A stretch of DNA of 64,000 bases from Verrucomicrobiaceae bacterium (GTDB lineage: Bacteria; Verrucomicrobiota; Verrucomicrobiia; Verrucomicrobiales; Akkermansiaceae). Below the pieces are notes generated by a model. It made no database searches, was not told where the DNA came from, and was given only the letters and a program-made list of their open reading frames with translations. Positions 48,868 to 56,926 of the stretch are shown piece after piece (position 1 is the stretch's first letter; every line of letters starts with the position of its first letter). The position numbers were made by a program, and so were the translations under genes. The DNA is taken from NCBI GenBank assembly GCA_027486655.1, contig JAIXOR010000009.1, positions 22,471-86,470 of the forward strand, written 5' to 3'.

Positions 48868-50112
48868 ATGCCCAGACTCGCGTTCCTTATCGTCCTCGCT
48901 TCGGCCCTCCCGCTCATGGGCCAGACTCCCGCCCCGGCTCCAGCGCAACGCCCGGTGCTCAGGGCCCTCCCGATCGGCGGTGATGACGATCCGGAATCCC
49001 AACCCGTGCCGCTCGGCGCGGAGTCCGTGCAACCTGCGGCAAGCGTCCCGGTCCGCCCCGCCCTTGTTCCCGCAAAACCCGCCGCCGCCCTGCCCGTCGA
49101 ACCGGTGGTCCCCGCACTCGAAACCACCACCCCGGTCGAGTCCCTGGCCGCCCCCAGTCCGCTGGATGCCAAACCCACCGGCGATGATGCGGTGCGCCTC
49201 CAGATTTTCCTCGATGAATCCAACTTCGGCCCCGGCGTGATCGATGGCAAACCCGGCCGCTTCACCGAGCTCGCCGTTTACTCATGGAACGAAGTGAACG
49301 GTCATCCCATCAACGACTGGGTAGCCGTCAACACCGCCGCACGCAAAGCCGTGCCCAATCCCCACGCCGTTACCGTCGTCCCGGACGTCGCCACGGCCTG
49401 GGTGGATCCCTCGCTGCCCACCAAGCGCTCGCTGCAGGCCACCAAGAAACGCATGAGCTACCGCAGCATGGCCGAGTTCATGTCGGAGCGCTACCACTGC
49501 GACGTGCCCTACCTCGTCACTCTCAACGGCGCGAAGAAAATCAACAACCTGAAGCCTCACGACTCGATCCTCGTTCCAAACGTGAAGCCGTTCCTGATCG
49601 AGAAACTCACCGGCGCCCGCCACGAGGCACAGGAAGGCCTCAGCCAGCGTCACGTGGTCGTGGACACCCGCATCAACCAGGCCCGCATCTTCGAAGCCGC
49701 GCCCGCCGCCCTGGTCGTCGCCGAGCCGGGAACCGAAGCCGTCCAGCCCACCACCCGCGCCAACCGCGGACTGGTCGCGTCATTTCCGATCACCCCGGGC
49801 AAGCCGCAGTTCATCAAACTCGGCACCTGGGAGCTGCGCAACATGATCGAGCTGCCCCACTGGCGATACGACCAGCAGCTGCTCGATACCGGCAAGCGCA
49901 GCAACAACGCCCTCAACATCCCGCCCGGACCTAACAGCCCGGTCGGCGTGATCTGGAACGGCCTCAGCCGGCCCGGCATCGGCATGCACGGCACCTCGGA
50001 CCCGGAAACCATCGGCCGCGCCCGCAGCGCCGGCTGCGTCCGCCTCGCCAACTGGGACGCCATCCGCCTGCCCAATCTGATCCGCCCCGGGACCACCGTG
50101 GAAATCCGCTGA
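48868..50112 (+). CDS. L,D-transpeptidase (YkuD) with LysM-like region
   Basis: A 414-residue envelope protein. ATG 48868 opens a signal peptide (RLAFLIVLASALPLMG). A Pro/Ala-rich linker leads to a peptidoglycan-binding-like segment (LQIFLDESNFGPGVIDGKPGR). A LysM-like stretch follows (YRSMAEFMSERYHCDVPYLVTLN, ending LKPHDSILVPN). The catalytic YkuD domain ends GIGMHGTSDPETIGRARSAGCVRLANWDA, with the catalytic His and Cys present. It makes 3-3 cross-links or attaches proteins to peptidoglycan. Confidence 0.92.
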   Translation: MPRLAFLIVLASALPLMGQTPAPAPAQRPVLRALPIGGDDDPESQPVPLGAESVQPAASVPVRPALVPAKPAAALPVEPVVPALETTTPVESLAAPSPLDAKPTGDDAVRLQIFLDESNFGPGVIDGKPGRFTELAVYSWNEVNGHPINDWVAVNTAARKAVPNPHAVTVVPDVATAWVDPSLPTKRSLQATKKRMSYRSMAEFMSERYHCDVPYLVTLNGAKKINNLKPHDSILVPNVKPFLIEKLTGARHEAQEGLSQRHVVVDTRINQARIFEAAPAALVVAEPGTEAVQPTTRANRGLVASFPITPGKPQFIKLGTWELRNMIELPHWRYDQQLLDTGKRSNNALNIPPGPNSPVGVIWNGLSRPGIGMHGTSDPETIGRARSAGCVRLANWDAIRLPNLIRPGTTVEIR

Positions 50113-50146
50113 CGAATCGCCCGCACGCCCGCGCGTATCCGTGGCC

Positions 50147-51169
50147 ATGGCATCCAGCCGGTTTTCGCTCAAACGCCTCATCGGCATGGCCCTCGGGATC
50201 TATCTCGTGTGCGACGCCGCGACCCATGGCCCGCTTCGCCGCGCCGTCTCCGGTCTTTTCCAAGGTGAGGTATCCGGTCTCGCCGCCCGCGTGCACGGCA
50301 GGCCCATCACCCTCAGCCAACTGGAACGCGCCCTCCGCGAGGACCTCTGGCTGCAGGGGAAATCCCCGGAAGCCCTCACGCCGGACCAGCTCAAGACCGC
50401 CCGCCAAGCCGCACTGGATTCCCTCATCGATCACGCGCTGCTGCGCAAGGAAGTGGCCGATTCTCCCAAGCCGGTGCAGGTTTCCGATGACGAGCTGAAC
50501 CAGCGGCTGCGAAATCTGTTAGGCAGGTTCGAGACCAAAGGCCACATGCAGAGCGCCATGAAGGCGCAGGGCATCCCCGGTGAGGCCGCCCTGCGCGACC
50601 GCCTCGCCGCGCGCGCCGCCCAGGAGAAGTTTCTTGAATCCGTCACCGCGCAGGCCGCCACCGTGAACGAGGCGGAAGCGCTCGATTGGTTCACCCGCCA
50701 CAAGGCGGAACTCGCCATCCCGGAGCGCGTCGAGGCACGCCACGTCTTCCTCCCCACCCTGGAACAGTCGCCGGAGGAAGCAAAAGCCAAGCTGGAAACC
50801 GCACTCGCCGATCTGGGCGCCGGTCGCAAGGACTTCGCCACCCTCGCCCGTGAGCTCAGCGGAGACCCCGCCACCAAGGACAAGGGCGGTGAGCTCGGCT
50901 GGCTCACCCGCGGCCGCCTGCCCGTGGATTTTTCCGCTCCACTCTTCTCGCTGCCCCTCAAGCAGCCCACCCTCGTCCGCACCCGGCTCGGTTGGCACCT
51001 CGTGGAAATCACCAATCGCAAACCCGCCGAAGAGCGCTCGTTCGACGACGCCCGCGCCGAAGTGATCGCCGCGCTTCAGTCGGTGAAACGCGCCAAAGCC
51101 GTGGATGCCTACCGCACGGAACTGCGCCGGAAACACTCGGCCGTGATCGAACGGTTTCCACTCGATTGA
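50147..51169 (+). CDS. PpiC/parvulin-type peptidyl-prolyl isomerase
   Basis: A 340-residue exported chaperone. ATG 50147 is preferred over a GTG two codons upstream. An N-terminal hydrophobic segment (RLIGMALGIYLVCDAA) serves as signal or anchor. A SurA-like helical N-domain follows (ITLSQLERALREDLW, LDSLIDHALLRKEVAD). The parvulin domain runs from VEARHVFLPTLEQSPEEAKAK to DKGGELGWLTRGRLPVDFSAPLFSLP and GWHLVEITNRKPAEE. It probably assists folding of exported proteins. It lies 34 bp after the L,D-transpeptidase gene. Confidence 0.9.
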   Translation: MASSRFSLKRLIGMALGIYLVCDAATHGPLRRAVSGLFQGEVSGLAARVHGRPITLSQLERALREDLWLQGKSPEALTPDQLKTARQAALDSLIDHALLRKEVADSPKPVQVSDDELNQRLRNLLGRFETKGHMQSAMKAQGIPGEAALRDRLAARAAQEKFLESVTAQAATVNEAEALDWFTRHKAELAIPERVEARHVFLPTLEQSPEEAKAKLETALADLGAGRKDFATLARELSGDPATKDKGGELGWLTRGRLPVDFSAPLFSLPLKQPTLVRTRLGWHLVEITNRKPAEERSFDDARAEVIAALQSVKRAKAVDAYRTELRRKHSAVIERFPLD

Positions 51170-51281
51170 AACCCCGGCGAATCCGCGCGTGTGACGGATG
51201 TTTCACATGGCGATTTCGTGACGATGCCCCGCTGGCAGTCCGTGTCCCGAGAGATCAGGAACGGTCCAGCCCGCGCAGATC

Positions 51282-52013
51282 ATGATCGTCAGCCACCGCT
51301 ACAAGTTCATCTTCATCAAGACCCACAAAACCGCGGGCAGCAGCATGGAAACCGCCCTCGGCCCCCTGTGCGGACCGGATGACATCGTCACACCGATGGA
51401 ATCCAACGCAGGCACCTCGATCCCGCGCAACTTCCATGAGCCCCATCTGTTAGGGCGGACTTACGCCTCCTCGCGGCTGCTGCGGAAGTGCATCGACCGC
51501 CACTCGCCCCTTCTGGGAAACTGGTTCTACGAACACATACCCGCCGTCCGCGTGCGCGAACTCGTGGGCGAGGACATCTGGAACTCCTATCACAAGTTCT
51601 GCTACGAGCGGAACCCCTGGGCAAAGGTGGTTTCCTACTATCATTGGAAAACCCTCGGCCAGGGACGCCAGCTGCCGACATTCAAAACCTACGTCACCGA
51701 AAAGACCCACCGCCTGCCGCTCGATGCCAGATTGTACTTCGATGGAGGGCAATGCCTGATGGACGAGGTGCTGGATTTCGACACGTTCCATCTCTCCTTC
51801 CCCGCCCTCTGCAAACGCCTTGGCATCCCCTACGACGGCGTGATGCCGCGCGAGAAAACCCACATCAGCCGCCAGCCGGTGGATTACCGCGGCTACTATG
51901 ACGACGAGACCCGCGCGGTCGTCGCCGATTCCTTCTCCCGTGAAATCCGCCTCATGGGTTACGATTGGGAACCCGCCATCCAGGACGCGCCCTCCGCTCT
52001 CGCAAGGGCCTGA
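51282..52013 (+). CDS. Sulfotransferase family protein
   Basis: A 243-residue protein with the PAPS-binding loop at the very N-terminus (FIFIKTHKTAGSSMETAL, equal to the K-T-x-K-T-A-x-S-S pattern). Later segments are KFCYERNPWAKVVSYYHWK (3'-phosphate region with R..P) and LSFPALCKRLGIPYDGVMPREKTH. It would move sulfate from PAPS to a carbohydrate or lipid. No glycan cluster adjoins it; the next gene on the other strand is a GH71/99-like protein converging on it. Confidence 0.88.
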   Translation: MIVSHRYKFIFIKTHKTAGSSMETALGPLCGPDDIVTPMESNAGTSIPRNFHEPHLLGRTYASSRLLRKCIDRHSPLLGNWFYEHIPAVRVRELVGEDIWNSYHKFCYERNPWAKVVSYYHWKTLGQGRQLPTFKTYVTEKTHRLPLDARLYFDGGQCLMDEVLDFDTFHLSFPALCKRLGIPYDGVMPREKTHISRQPVDYRGYYDDETRAVVADSFSREIRLMGYDWEPAIQDAPSALARA

Positions 52014-52029
52014 CCTTTCACGCGGCCGC

Positions 52030-53268
52030 TCATGGCTTGCCGGGCAAGCTCAAGGGGAAGGACTCATCCGCCCGTTCGCCACGCAGCAAGCTGCCGATGC
52101 GGCCGCACAAACGCAGATAGTGATCGGAGGGAAGGCCGGGTTCCGCAAGGAAACGGCTCACTCCCACCGGCGGGTCCTGAGTGGTCTTGAAGATCGCCGT
52201 GCCTTCATCCATCTCATCAAACATGGCCACATAGACCGCATCGAGTCCGGCCGAGCGCACCGCCCGGGCCTGGCTCCACAGAAAGCGACCTCCACGCCGC
52301 GGGATGGCATCGAAGGGAGCCACCTTGCCCCGGCTCGTGCTGAGATTGCTCCAACTGAATCCGGGGAAAACCACCGGCAGGTAGTCGATGCCGCGCGCCC
52401 GGCACCATTCGATGTCCGGCTTCAGAACGGCCTCCACCCGCTTTTCCGCGTCCTCCGGTGTGCCGAAGCGTCCCACCGACCACGGGCTCACCACATCCGC
52501 CATCATGATGAGATCTAACAACCTTTTGTCCGGGATGGCATCGCGATCCAGACTCCGCCAGTAACACGGAACCCCGAGCATCAGCGAACAGCCCTGCGCT
52601 TTGAAAAACCGGATCAAGCCTCCCCACTCCTCCAGGTTTGCCGGACGATCCGAAAAACCCAGGCCCCAGAGCGCGACGAGCGGCTTGCCCCGATGGATGA
52701 GATAGCGCTTGTCCGCACCCCTCATGGGGCCCGCCTGCAAGTGCAGCCAATCCCGGCGGAGACTTGGATAGTCATCCACCTTCAAGCCGGAGAGATCATA
52801 CATCAGCACCCAGCGCCGGCCCTCAGCCTCCGCCGCCCCGCGGCAATGGGCCAGCACCGTATCCTGCGCCGCGCGTGTCTTTGGATCCAGCGTGGCCGTG
52901 GCGAAACGCTGCAAGAACACCCCATCAATGCCATACTCGCGCATCCATTGGAAATGGCGGCGCAACGTCCGCCCGTTCATCGAACTGAACACCTCCGCCA
53001 CTCTTCCATCCGCATGGCGGAATGCCGTGGCCTGCCGTTCCTCCGGCGTCAGCTCGGAAACCTCGGGCCACATCTCGATGTGCGAGTGCCCCGGCTCGAA
53101 GCGGCCGTTCACCGCATAATGATGCCAGCCGGCACCCGAGCCATCGCCCTCGCAGCGGAACCACCCCTGATAGCCACACATCACCAGCCCGGACAAGGAA
53201 TCCAGCGGAGCCGCCAAGGCCCCGCACGTTCCTAACAACCCGCAAAGCATCACAAAAAACCCGGCCAT
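52030..53268 (-). CDS. Exported glycoside hydrolase 71/99-like protein
   Basis: A 412-residue protein. ATG 53268 opens the signal peptide AGFFVMLCGLLGTCGALAAP. LVMCGYQGWFRCEGDG followed by GWHHYAVNGRF, FSSMNGRTLRRHFQWMREYGIDGVFLQRF and LPVVFPGFSWSNLS fit the GH71/GH99-like barrel proteins of Bacteroidota and Verrucomicrobiota, often labelled xylosidase/arabinosidase. Catalytic residues cannot be fixed by eye. The substrate is probably a polysaccharide such as an alpha-mannan or alpha-glucan, by analogy only. Confidence 0.75.
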   Translation of the reverse strand: MAGFFVMLCGLLGTCGALAAPLDSLSGLVMCGYQGWFRCEGDGSGAGWHHYAVNGRFEPGHSHIEMWPEVSELTPEERQATAFRHADGRVAEVFSSMNGRTLRRHFQWMREYGIDGVFLQRFATATLDPKTRAAQDTVLAHCRGAAEAEGRRWVLMYDLSGLKVDDYPSLRRDWLHLQAGPMRGADKRYLIHRGKPLVALWGLGFSDRPANLEEWGGLIRFFKAQGCSLMLGVPCYWRSLDRDAIPDKRLLDLIMMADVVSPWSVGRFGTPEDAEKRVEAVLKPDIEWCRARGIDYLPVVFPGFSWSNLSTSRGKVAPFDAIPRRGGRFLWSQARAVRSAGLDAVYVAMFDEMDEGTAIFKTTQDPPVGVSRFLAEPGLPSDHYLRLCGRIGSLLRGERADESFPLSLPGKP

Positions 53269-53308
53269 TCCCCGCTTACGCGATGGAATGCCGGGATTTC
53301 TCACCACG

Positions 53309-53350
53309 CGCCAGGCGCGCCGCGGCTCACTTCATCGAGGCGAAGATCTG
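53309..53350. repeat. Left direct repeat: decayed copy of the aldolase 3' end
   Basis: CCAGGCGCGC...CTCACTTCATCGAGGCGAAGATCTGG matches 55001-55041 at about 38 of 41 positions. Read on the minus strand it gives QIFASMK-stop, the tail of the BMC aldolase (QILASMK-stop). It borders the GH71/99-like gene on the far side of an inserted-looking 1.7-kb segment. Confidence 0.8.
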
Positions 53351-53416
53351 GAACCGTGAAAATCCTCCGATTTTCTTCATGTGTGCCAGCGGATCCATGG
53401 TTCAGAGCGAATCCCC

Positions 53417-53522
53417 GGTCACCGCAGGAAAGCTCGTCAGGCCCTTCGAGGTGAGCGTGCGCACCATCCGCCGCGACCGACTGGGCAACGACATCTCTTA
53501 CGATACAGCCGCCCGAACCTAG
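53417..53522 (+). pseudogene. Fragment of a WYL-type transcriptional regulator (HTH part)
   Basis: In frame the segment reads VTAGKLVRPFEVSVRTIRRD then RLGNDISYDTAART and a TAG stop. This resembles the helix-turn-helix start of YafY/WYL regulators (A..LA..FEVSVRTI.RDIDFLRDRLG..I.YD), with about six residues (IDFLRD-like) deleted between RRD and RLG. There is no start codon context and no WYL domain downstream, so it is a remnant. It lies inside the segment flanked by the direct repeats. Confidence 0.55.
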
Positions 53523-53768
53523 AACGTCGACTCGGTACAGGTCATGGCCTTCGCCAGCCAGTGCATCGCACAGCACGCCGGAATCCGCTCGGGAGAACGG
53601 CGGCACCCGACGCAAACCTGATTCCGCTACGCTCCAGCGGATTCGCGCACGGTGAAGTGCTGGTGCAATCAGCTTCTCGCTTTTAAAGAAGGAGTCTTGC
53701 TCACCCTCCAAAATTCGTTTGCTCGTCTCATAAGCACGAGTAGTTTCAAGGTCGAAAATCACCTACTG

Positions 53769-54668
53769 ATGAAAAGATCCATGTATTTGAGCCTTCTTCT
53801 GGGCTTATCCGGTATAGCCGCTTCCAGCCCTGGAAGCGCGCAAAGCAAAGATATGGATGGGGACGGTATTACCAACGCCTTGGACCGGGATGTGGACAAT
53901 GACGGCATCCCGAATGCTGTTGACCGCAATATCGACGGTGGTATCGCCCGGTCCGGACCGATGAAAGGAAAGTGGGTGGGTGATCGCCATAAGAACACGG
54001 CTGACCGCAACGTGGATGGAGATTCCAAACCGAATCTGCACGACCCCGATATCGATGGTGACGGTTTGGTCAATGAAAAGGACCGCGATGCCAATGGCGA
54101 TGGCAGGACTGATCTCGTGGATTTCACGGATGATTTCGGCAATGATTTCTTTCTCACTGACGGGCCGGAAGTCGGCACCCTGCGCAGCGTGGTCAGTGCG
54201 GGCCTTGCTTCCCAGCTCAAGCTCGATAAAGCAGGACAGTTGAAAGTGGCGGTGATTTCGACCATAGACCCAGTCGGCACATGGCGTTACCTCACGGTGG
54301 ATGGAAAAGTCAGTCTCAACGGCACATGGCGTTTTTCCAATGACCTTCAAACCGTCAGCCTGGTGAAATACGATGGTGAAGCTGAGATAAGGATTTATGG
54401 GCAGTTCATGAGAGGCCCTCTCACCACTTATTCATGGCAAGCCGGGGAGAAGCCCCAGTTCAATTTCATCGCCCTGACCAAGGACGCAAGCGGAGTGGAG
54501 CCTCCCATCGCCGCATTGGACCTCTACCTTGCTGCTTTTGACGATTTTCAACGAAGTGACTTCGGCAATACCGTGGGTTATGCCGGATCCCTGGGTGAAT
54601 TCACTGGGGTGGATGCTTTCATTTCGCAACAGCGGGAGCTTCTGAGAATCGCCAGCGAAGCCGATTGA
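53769..54668 (+). CDS. Exported thrombospondin-type-3-repeat protein of lower GC
   Basis: A 299-residue protein with a signal peptide from ATG 53769 (MYLSLLLGLSGIAASSPGSAQS region). Residues about 27-120 hold calcium-binding aspartate repeats: DMDGDGITNALDRDVDNDGIP, NVDGDSKPNLHDPDIDGDG, and DANGDGRTDLVDF. The C-terminal domain has a lipocalin-like or DUF4923-like beta pattern (VGTWRYLTVDGKVSLNGTWRFSNDLQTVSL). Codon use is less GC-rich than neighbours, including a TTA Leu codon outside the CTGTTAGG context. It sits inside the direct-repeat-flanked segment, so it was probably acquired. Function unknown. Confidence 0.75.
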   Translation: MKRSMYLSLLLGLSGIAASSPGSAQSKDMDGDGITNALDRDVDNDGIPNAVDRNIDGGIARSGPMKGKWVGDRHKNTADRNVDGDSKPNLHDPDIDGDGLVNEKDRDANGDGRTDLVDFTDDFGNDFFLTDGPEVGTLRSVVSAGLASQLKLDKAGQLKVAVISTIDPVGTWRYLTVDGKVSLNGTWRFSNDLQTVSLVKYDGEAEIRIYGQFMRGPLTTYSWQAGEKPQFNFIALTKDASGVEPPIAALDLYLAAFDDFQRSDFGNTVGYAGSLGEFTGVDAFISQQRELLRIASEAD

Positions 54669-55000
54669 GGCGTTACCTTGGAAAGGGCATCCGAAGCTTC
54701 CGGATCCATGGAGTTCTGCCAGCTTCTTCTGGATCCAGGAATCCTTCGGTTGGTTGGCAAGCGGTCGATCAACGAGATCGAATTCCGTTGGTCGGCATGA
54801 CGTGACCGACCAGCTTCGAGGCTGGACATCAGAACTCTCATTCTTTGCAAAGCGACTGATGTCACCAATCAGAGGCTTGCCTCCAATTGGTGTCGTCTTC
54901 ATCAACTCACAAACACTTGAACCAGCGGATGTAGTAGTGTCGGAGGGTATCAAACTCCGGTGAACGGCTCATAGGATTCCGATGTGCAAACGTTGAGCCG
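54669..55000. other. Gene-free remnant DNA
   Basis: About 330 bp of mixed, lower-GC sequence after the thrombospondin-repeat gene. I see no intact gene, RNA or terminator. It ends at the right 41-bp direct repeat and probably belongs to the same inserted segment. Confidence 0.5.
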
Positions 55001-55041
55001 CCAGGCGCGCGGCGCCTCACTTCATCGAGGCGAGGATCTGG
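55001..55041. repeat. Right direct repeat at the intact aldolase 3' end
   Basis: The last codons and stop of the class II aldolase gene plus 16 bp beyond it. It matches 53309-53350 at about 38 of 41 positions in the same orientation. Duplication of a gene's 3' end is what site-specific integration or duplicative recombination at that end leaves behind. Confidence 0.8.
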
Positions 55042-56090
55042 TCGGTGAGGGCCTGGACGAGTTTCTCGGCTTCGGGATCGAGCTTGGCGGATGAGGCGGG
55101 GGCCTGGTCCGGGATGCGGCAGACGGTGCCGGGGTGGAAGTCCGAGTTGTCGCAGAGTTCGCATTCCTTCCAGTTGGCGCGCTTGTCGTCCATGCCGAGG
55201 GTCTTGCGCAGGTTGATGAGCTCCTTGGCCTGGCCGCCGGTGATGGTGAGCAGTTGGCCGCCCTTGAGTTGCGAAGCCACCCAGACGGTTTTGCAGTAGG
55301 ACTCGACGTTTTCCATCTTCCAGTAAGCGTCTTCGATGTCCTTGCCCCAGGTGATCACGCCGTGGTTGAGCATGAGCACCGCCATGTGATCGACGGCGGC
55401 ATTGCCAACCACCTCCGCATTGGCGGGGGTGCCGGGGGTTTGATACTGGGCGAGGCCGATCTGGCCGAGGAAGACTTCCGCCTCGGGGATCATGCAGGTG
55501 GGCGGCTGCACACCGGCCACGGCGTAAGCGGTGCCGTGCGGCGGGTGGGCGTGGCAGCAGGCCTTGGCCTTCGGCTGGCGCTTCATGATGGCCAGGTGGG
55601 TCATGCACTCGGAAGTGCGCTTGTATTTGCCGGCCAGTTGTTTGCCTTCGAGATCGACGAGGCACATCTGCTCGACGGTCATGAAGCCCTTGGAAACGAG
55701 GGTGGGCGTGCAGAGCACGAGATTGTCACCCACGCGGATGGTGAGGTTGCCGCCGTTGCCATCGGTGTATTCGCGGGCCCACATGCGCTTGCCGATGTCG
55801 ACCATGCGCTGCTTGAGCTCGACGATGGCGGGCGAGTGGAAGAAGGCCTCGATCTCGGCCGGGGTCTTGGGATCCTTGCCGGGGGTCCAGTGATACTCGT
55901 AGTCCGGAAGGATGGGCTCCGCAGGAGCGGAGGCGGCGGCGGGAGCGGCCTTGGAGGATCCGGCGAGTCCGTCGCGGAGGACATCCTTGGCGGAAGGCGT
56001 AAGCACCACCCCGGCGGGGATGTCTGCGGCGGTCTTGCCCGCCTTGAGCAGGGCTTCGATGTCGGCTCCGGTGAAGACTTTCTTTTTCAT
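55017..56090 (-). CDS. BMC-associated class II aldolase (fuculose/rhamnulose-1-phosphate type)
   Basis: A 357-residue enzyme. Residues about 1-50 are an extra N-terminal helix-rich segment (FTGADIEALLKAGKTAADIP, LTPSAKDVLRDGL) linked by a Pro/Ala-rich stretch, as expected of an encapsulation peptide. The aldolase/adducin domain has TDGNGGNLTIRVGD, AKACCHAHPPHGTAYA (zinc histidines), VGNAAVDHMAVLMLNHGVITWG (third His) and ENVESYCKTVW. A unique tail contains CELCDNSDFHPGTVC, a possible extra metal site. In PVC-type compartments this enzyme cleaves L-fuculose- or L-rhamnulose-1-phosphate to lactaldehyde and DHAP. It is the last gene of the BMC operon. Confidence 0.92.
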   Translation of the reverse strand: MKKKVFTGADIEALLKAGKTAADIPAGVVLTPSAKDVLRDGLAGSSKAAPAAASAPAEPILPDYEYHWTPGKDPKTPAEIEAFFHSPAIVELKQRMVDIGKRMWAREYTDGNGGNLTIRVGDNLVLCTPTLVSKGFMTVEQMCLVDLEGKQLAGKYKRTSECMTHLAIMKRQPKAKACCHAHPPHGTAYAVAGVQPPTCMIPEAEVFLGQIGLAQYQTPGTPANAEVVGNAAVDHMAVLMLNHGVITWGKDIEDAYWKMENVESYCKTVWVASQLKGGQLLTITGGQAKELINLRKTLGMDDKRANWKECELCDNSDFHPGTVCRIPDQAPASSAKLDPEAEKLVQALTDQILASMK

Positions 56091-56140
56091 GGGATTGAGA
56101 GTTCTGGGATGGTGGAAAATCGAGAGTTGTGTCGGGGTTT

Positions 56141-56217
56141 GGAAACCACTGAAGCGCTGAGAACCACTGAGGGAACTGAGAATCGTTGAATGGAATCTGT
56201 CAGTGTTTCAGTGGTTG
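56141..56217. repeat. Gene-less inverted-repeat element, copy of the GxxExxY flanks
   Basis: The left arm ACCACTGAAGCGCTGAGAAC continues to GGGAACTGA at 56179. It matches the left flank of the GxxExxY gene (58448-58485) at about 33 of 35 positions. The right arm CAGTGTTTCAGTGGTT at 56202-56217 is the inverse of the arm start. The 25-bp centre contains no gene. It lies between the aldolase and a BMC-P gene and looks like a minimal, non-autonomous form of the element around 58.4-58.9 kb. Confidence 0.7.
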
Positions 56218-56248
56218 AACGGTTGGCACTTGAGTGGATGTTGTTTCG

Positions 56249-56557
56249 TCATGAAGCGGGTGGCGCTTGGTAGGAAAGGGAATCGAAAATGGCGACGGTG
56301 ATGGCGTCGATCGGGATGTCGTAATCAAACGGCGCGGTGGCTTCGGCTCCTTCGACGATGCCGACGATGTCGCCCTCACCGGCACCCAGGTTGTCGTAGG
56401 CAACGAGTGAGGATTCCTTGGAGACCGGAGGCGCGGTGTGGCACGCGGTGTTGAAGTGCTCGGTGGCCACCGGACTGCACATCAGCCAGCGGCCCCCTTT
56501 GAAGGAGGGGTCTTGCACGTTCAGGGTAACCCTGCCGATGACCTGGGCGATGCGCAT
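56249..56557 (-). CDS. BMC-P pentameric shell vertex protein (EutN/CcmL family)
   Basis: A 102-residue vertex protein: MRIAQVIGRVTLNVQDPSFKGGRW, VAYDNLGAGEGDIVGIVEGAEA, and IPIDAITVAIFDSLSY. The Pfam-03319-type core is complete. It caps one kind of vertex of the icosahedral shell. It is the first of three BMC-P paralogues here, each with a different loop after the first strand. It lies 78 bp downstream of the second BMC-P gene. Confidence 0.95.
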   Translation of the reverse strand: MRIAQVIGRVTLNVQDPSFKGGRWLMCSPVATEHFNTACHTAPPVSKESSLVAYDNLGAGEGDIVGIVEGAEATAPFDYDIPIDAITVAIFDSLSYQAPPAS

Positions 56558-56635
56558 TAGTGGGTGGATGCTGAAATGGAAGAGATCTGGAGAAATGGTT
56601 GAGGTTTCATCTTTTGTCAGCTTTTCAGCTTTTAC

Positions 56636-56890
56636 TCAATCGATGACTCCCTGGATGAAGTTTCTAACCGGCGATTTCACATCGTGCACGAAGTGACGGG
56701 CGGCCACGCCATCGGTGGAGACGAACACCTTGGAATGCATTCCGGCACCAAAGAGATCGATGGCGACCATGGGCGCTCCGGAAGGATTTCCACCGGCATC
56801 GAGCGACTGGCAGAGCAGCATCTTGCAACCCTTCAACGAAGGATGGCAGTGGCTGCTGACCGCGTGGCCGACGACGATGGCGGGGATCAT
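56636..56890 (-). CDS. BMC-P pentameric shell vertex protein (short paralogue)
   Basis: An 84-residue vertex protein: MIPAIVVGHAVSSHCHPSLKGCKMLL, MVAIDLFGAGMHSKVFVSTDGVAARHFV, KSPVRNFIQGVID. It lacks the usual GAGEG motif (here GAGMHS) and is among the shorter members. The gap on each side holds a different short phrase repeat (AGCTTTTCAGCTTTT at 56612-56633; GTGAGAAGGGTGAAGTGAGA near 56900). Confidence 0.92.
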   Translation of the reverse strand: MIPAIVVGHAVSSHCHPSLKGCKMLLCQSLDAGGNPSGAPMVAIDLFGAGMHSKVFVSTDGVAARHFVHDVKSPVRNFIQGVID

Positions 56891-56926
56891 TAAGAGAGCC
56901 GAGTGAGAAGGGTGAAGTGAGAAGGA

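Noticed and set aside
53301..53762. A 153-codon minus-strand frame after the GH71/99-like gene
   Set aside because: It ends in the duplicated aldolase tail and overlaps the regulator fragment in antisense; no start signal, no family.
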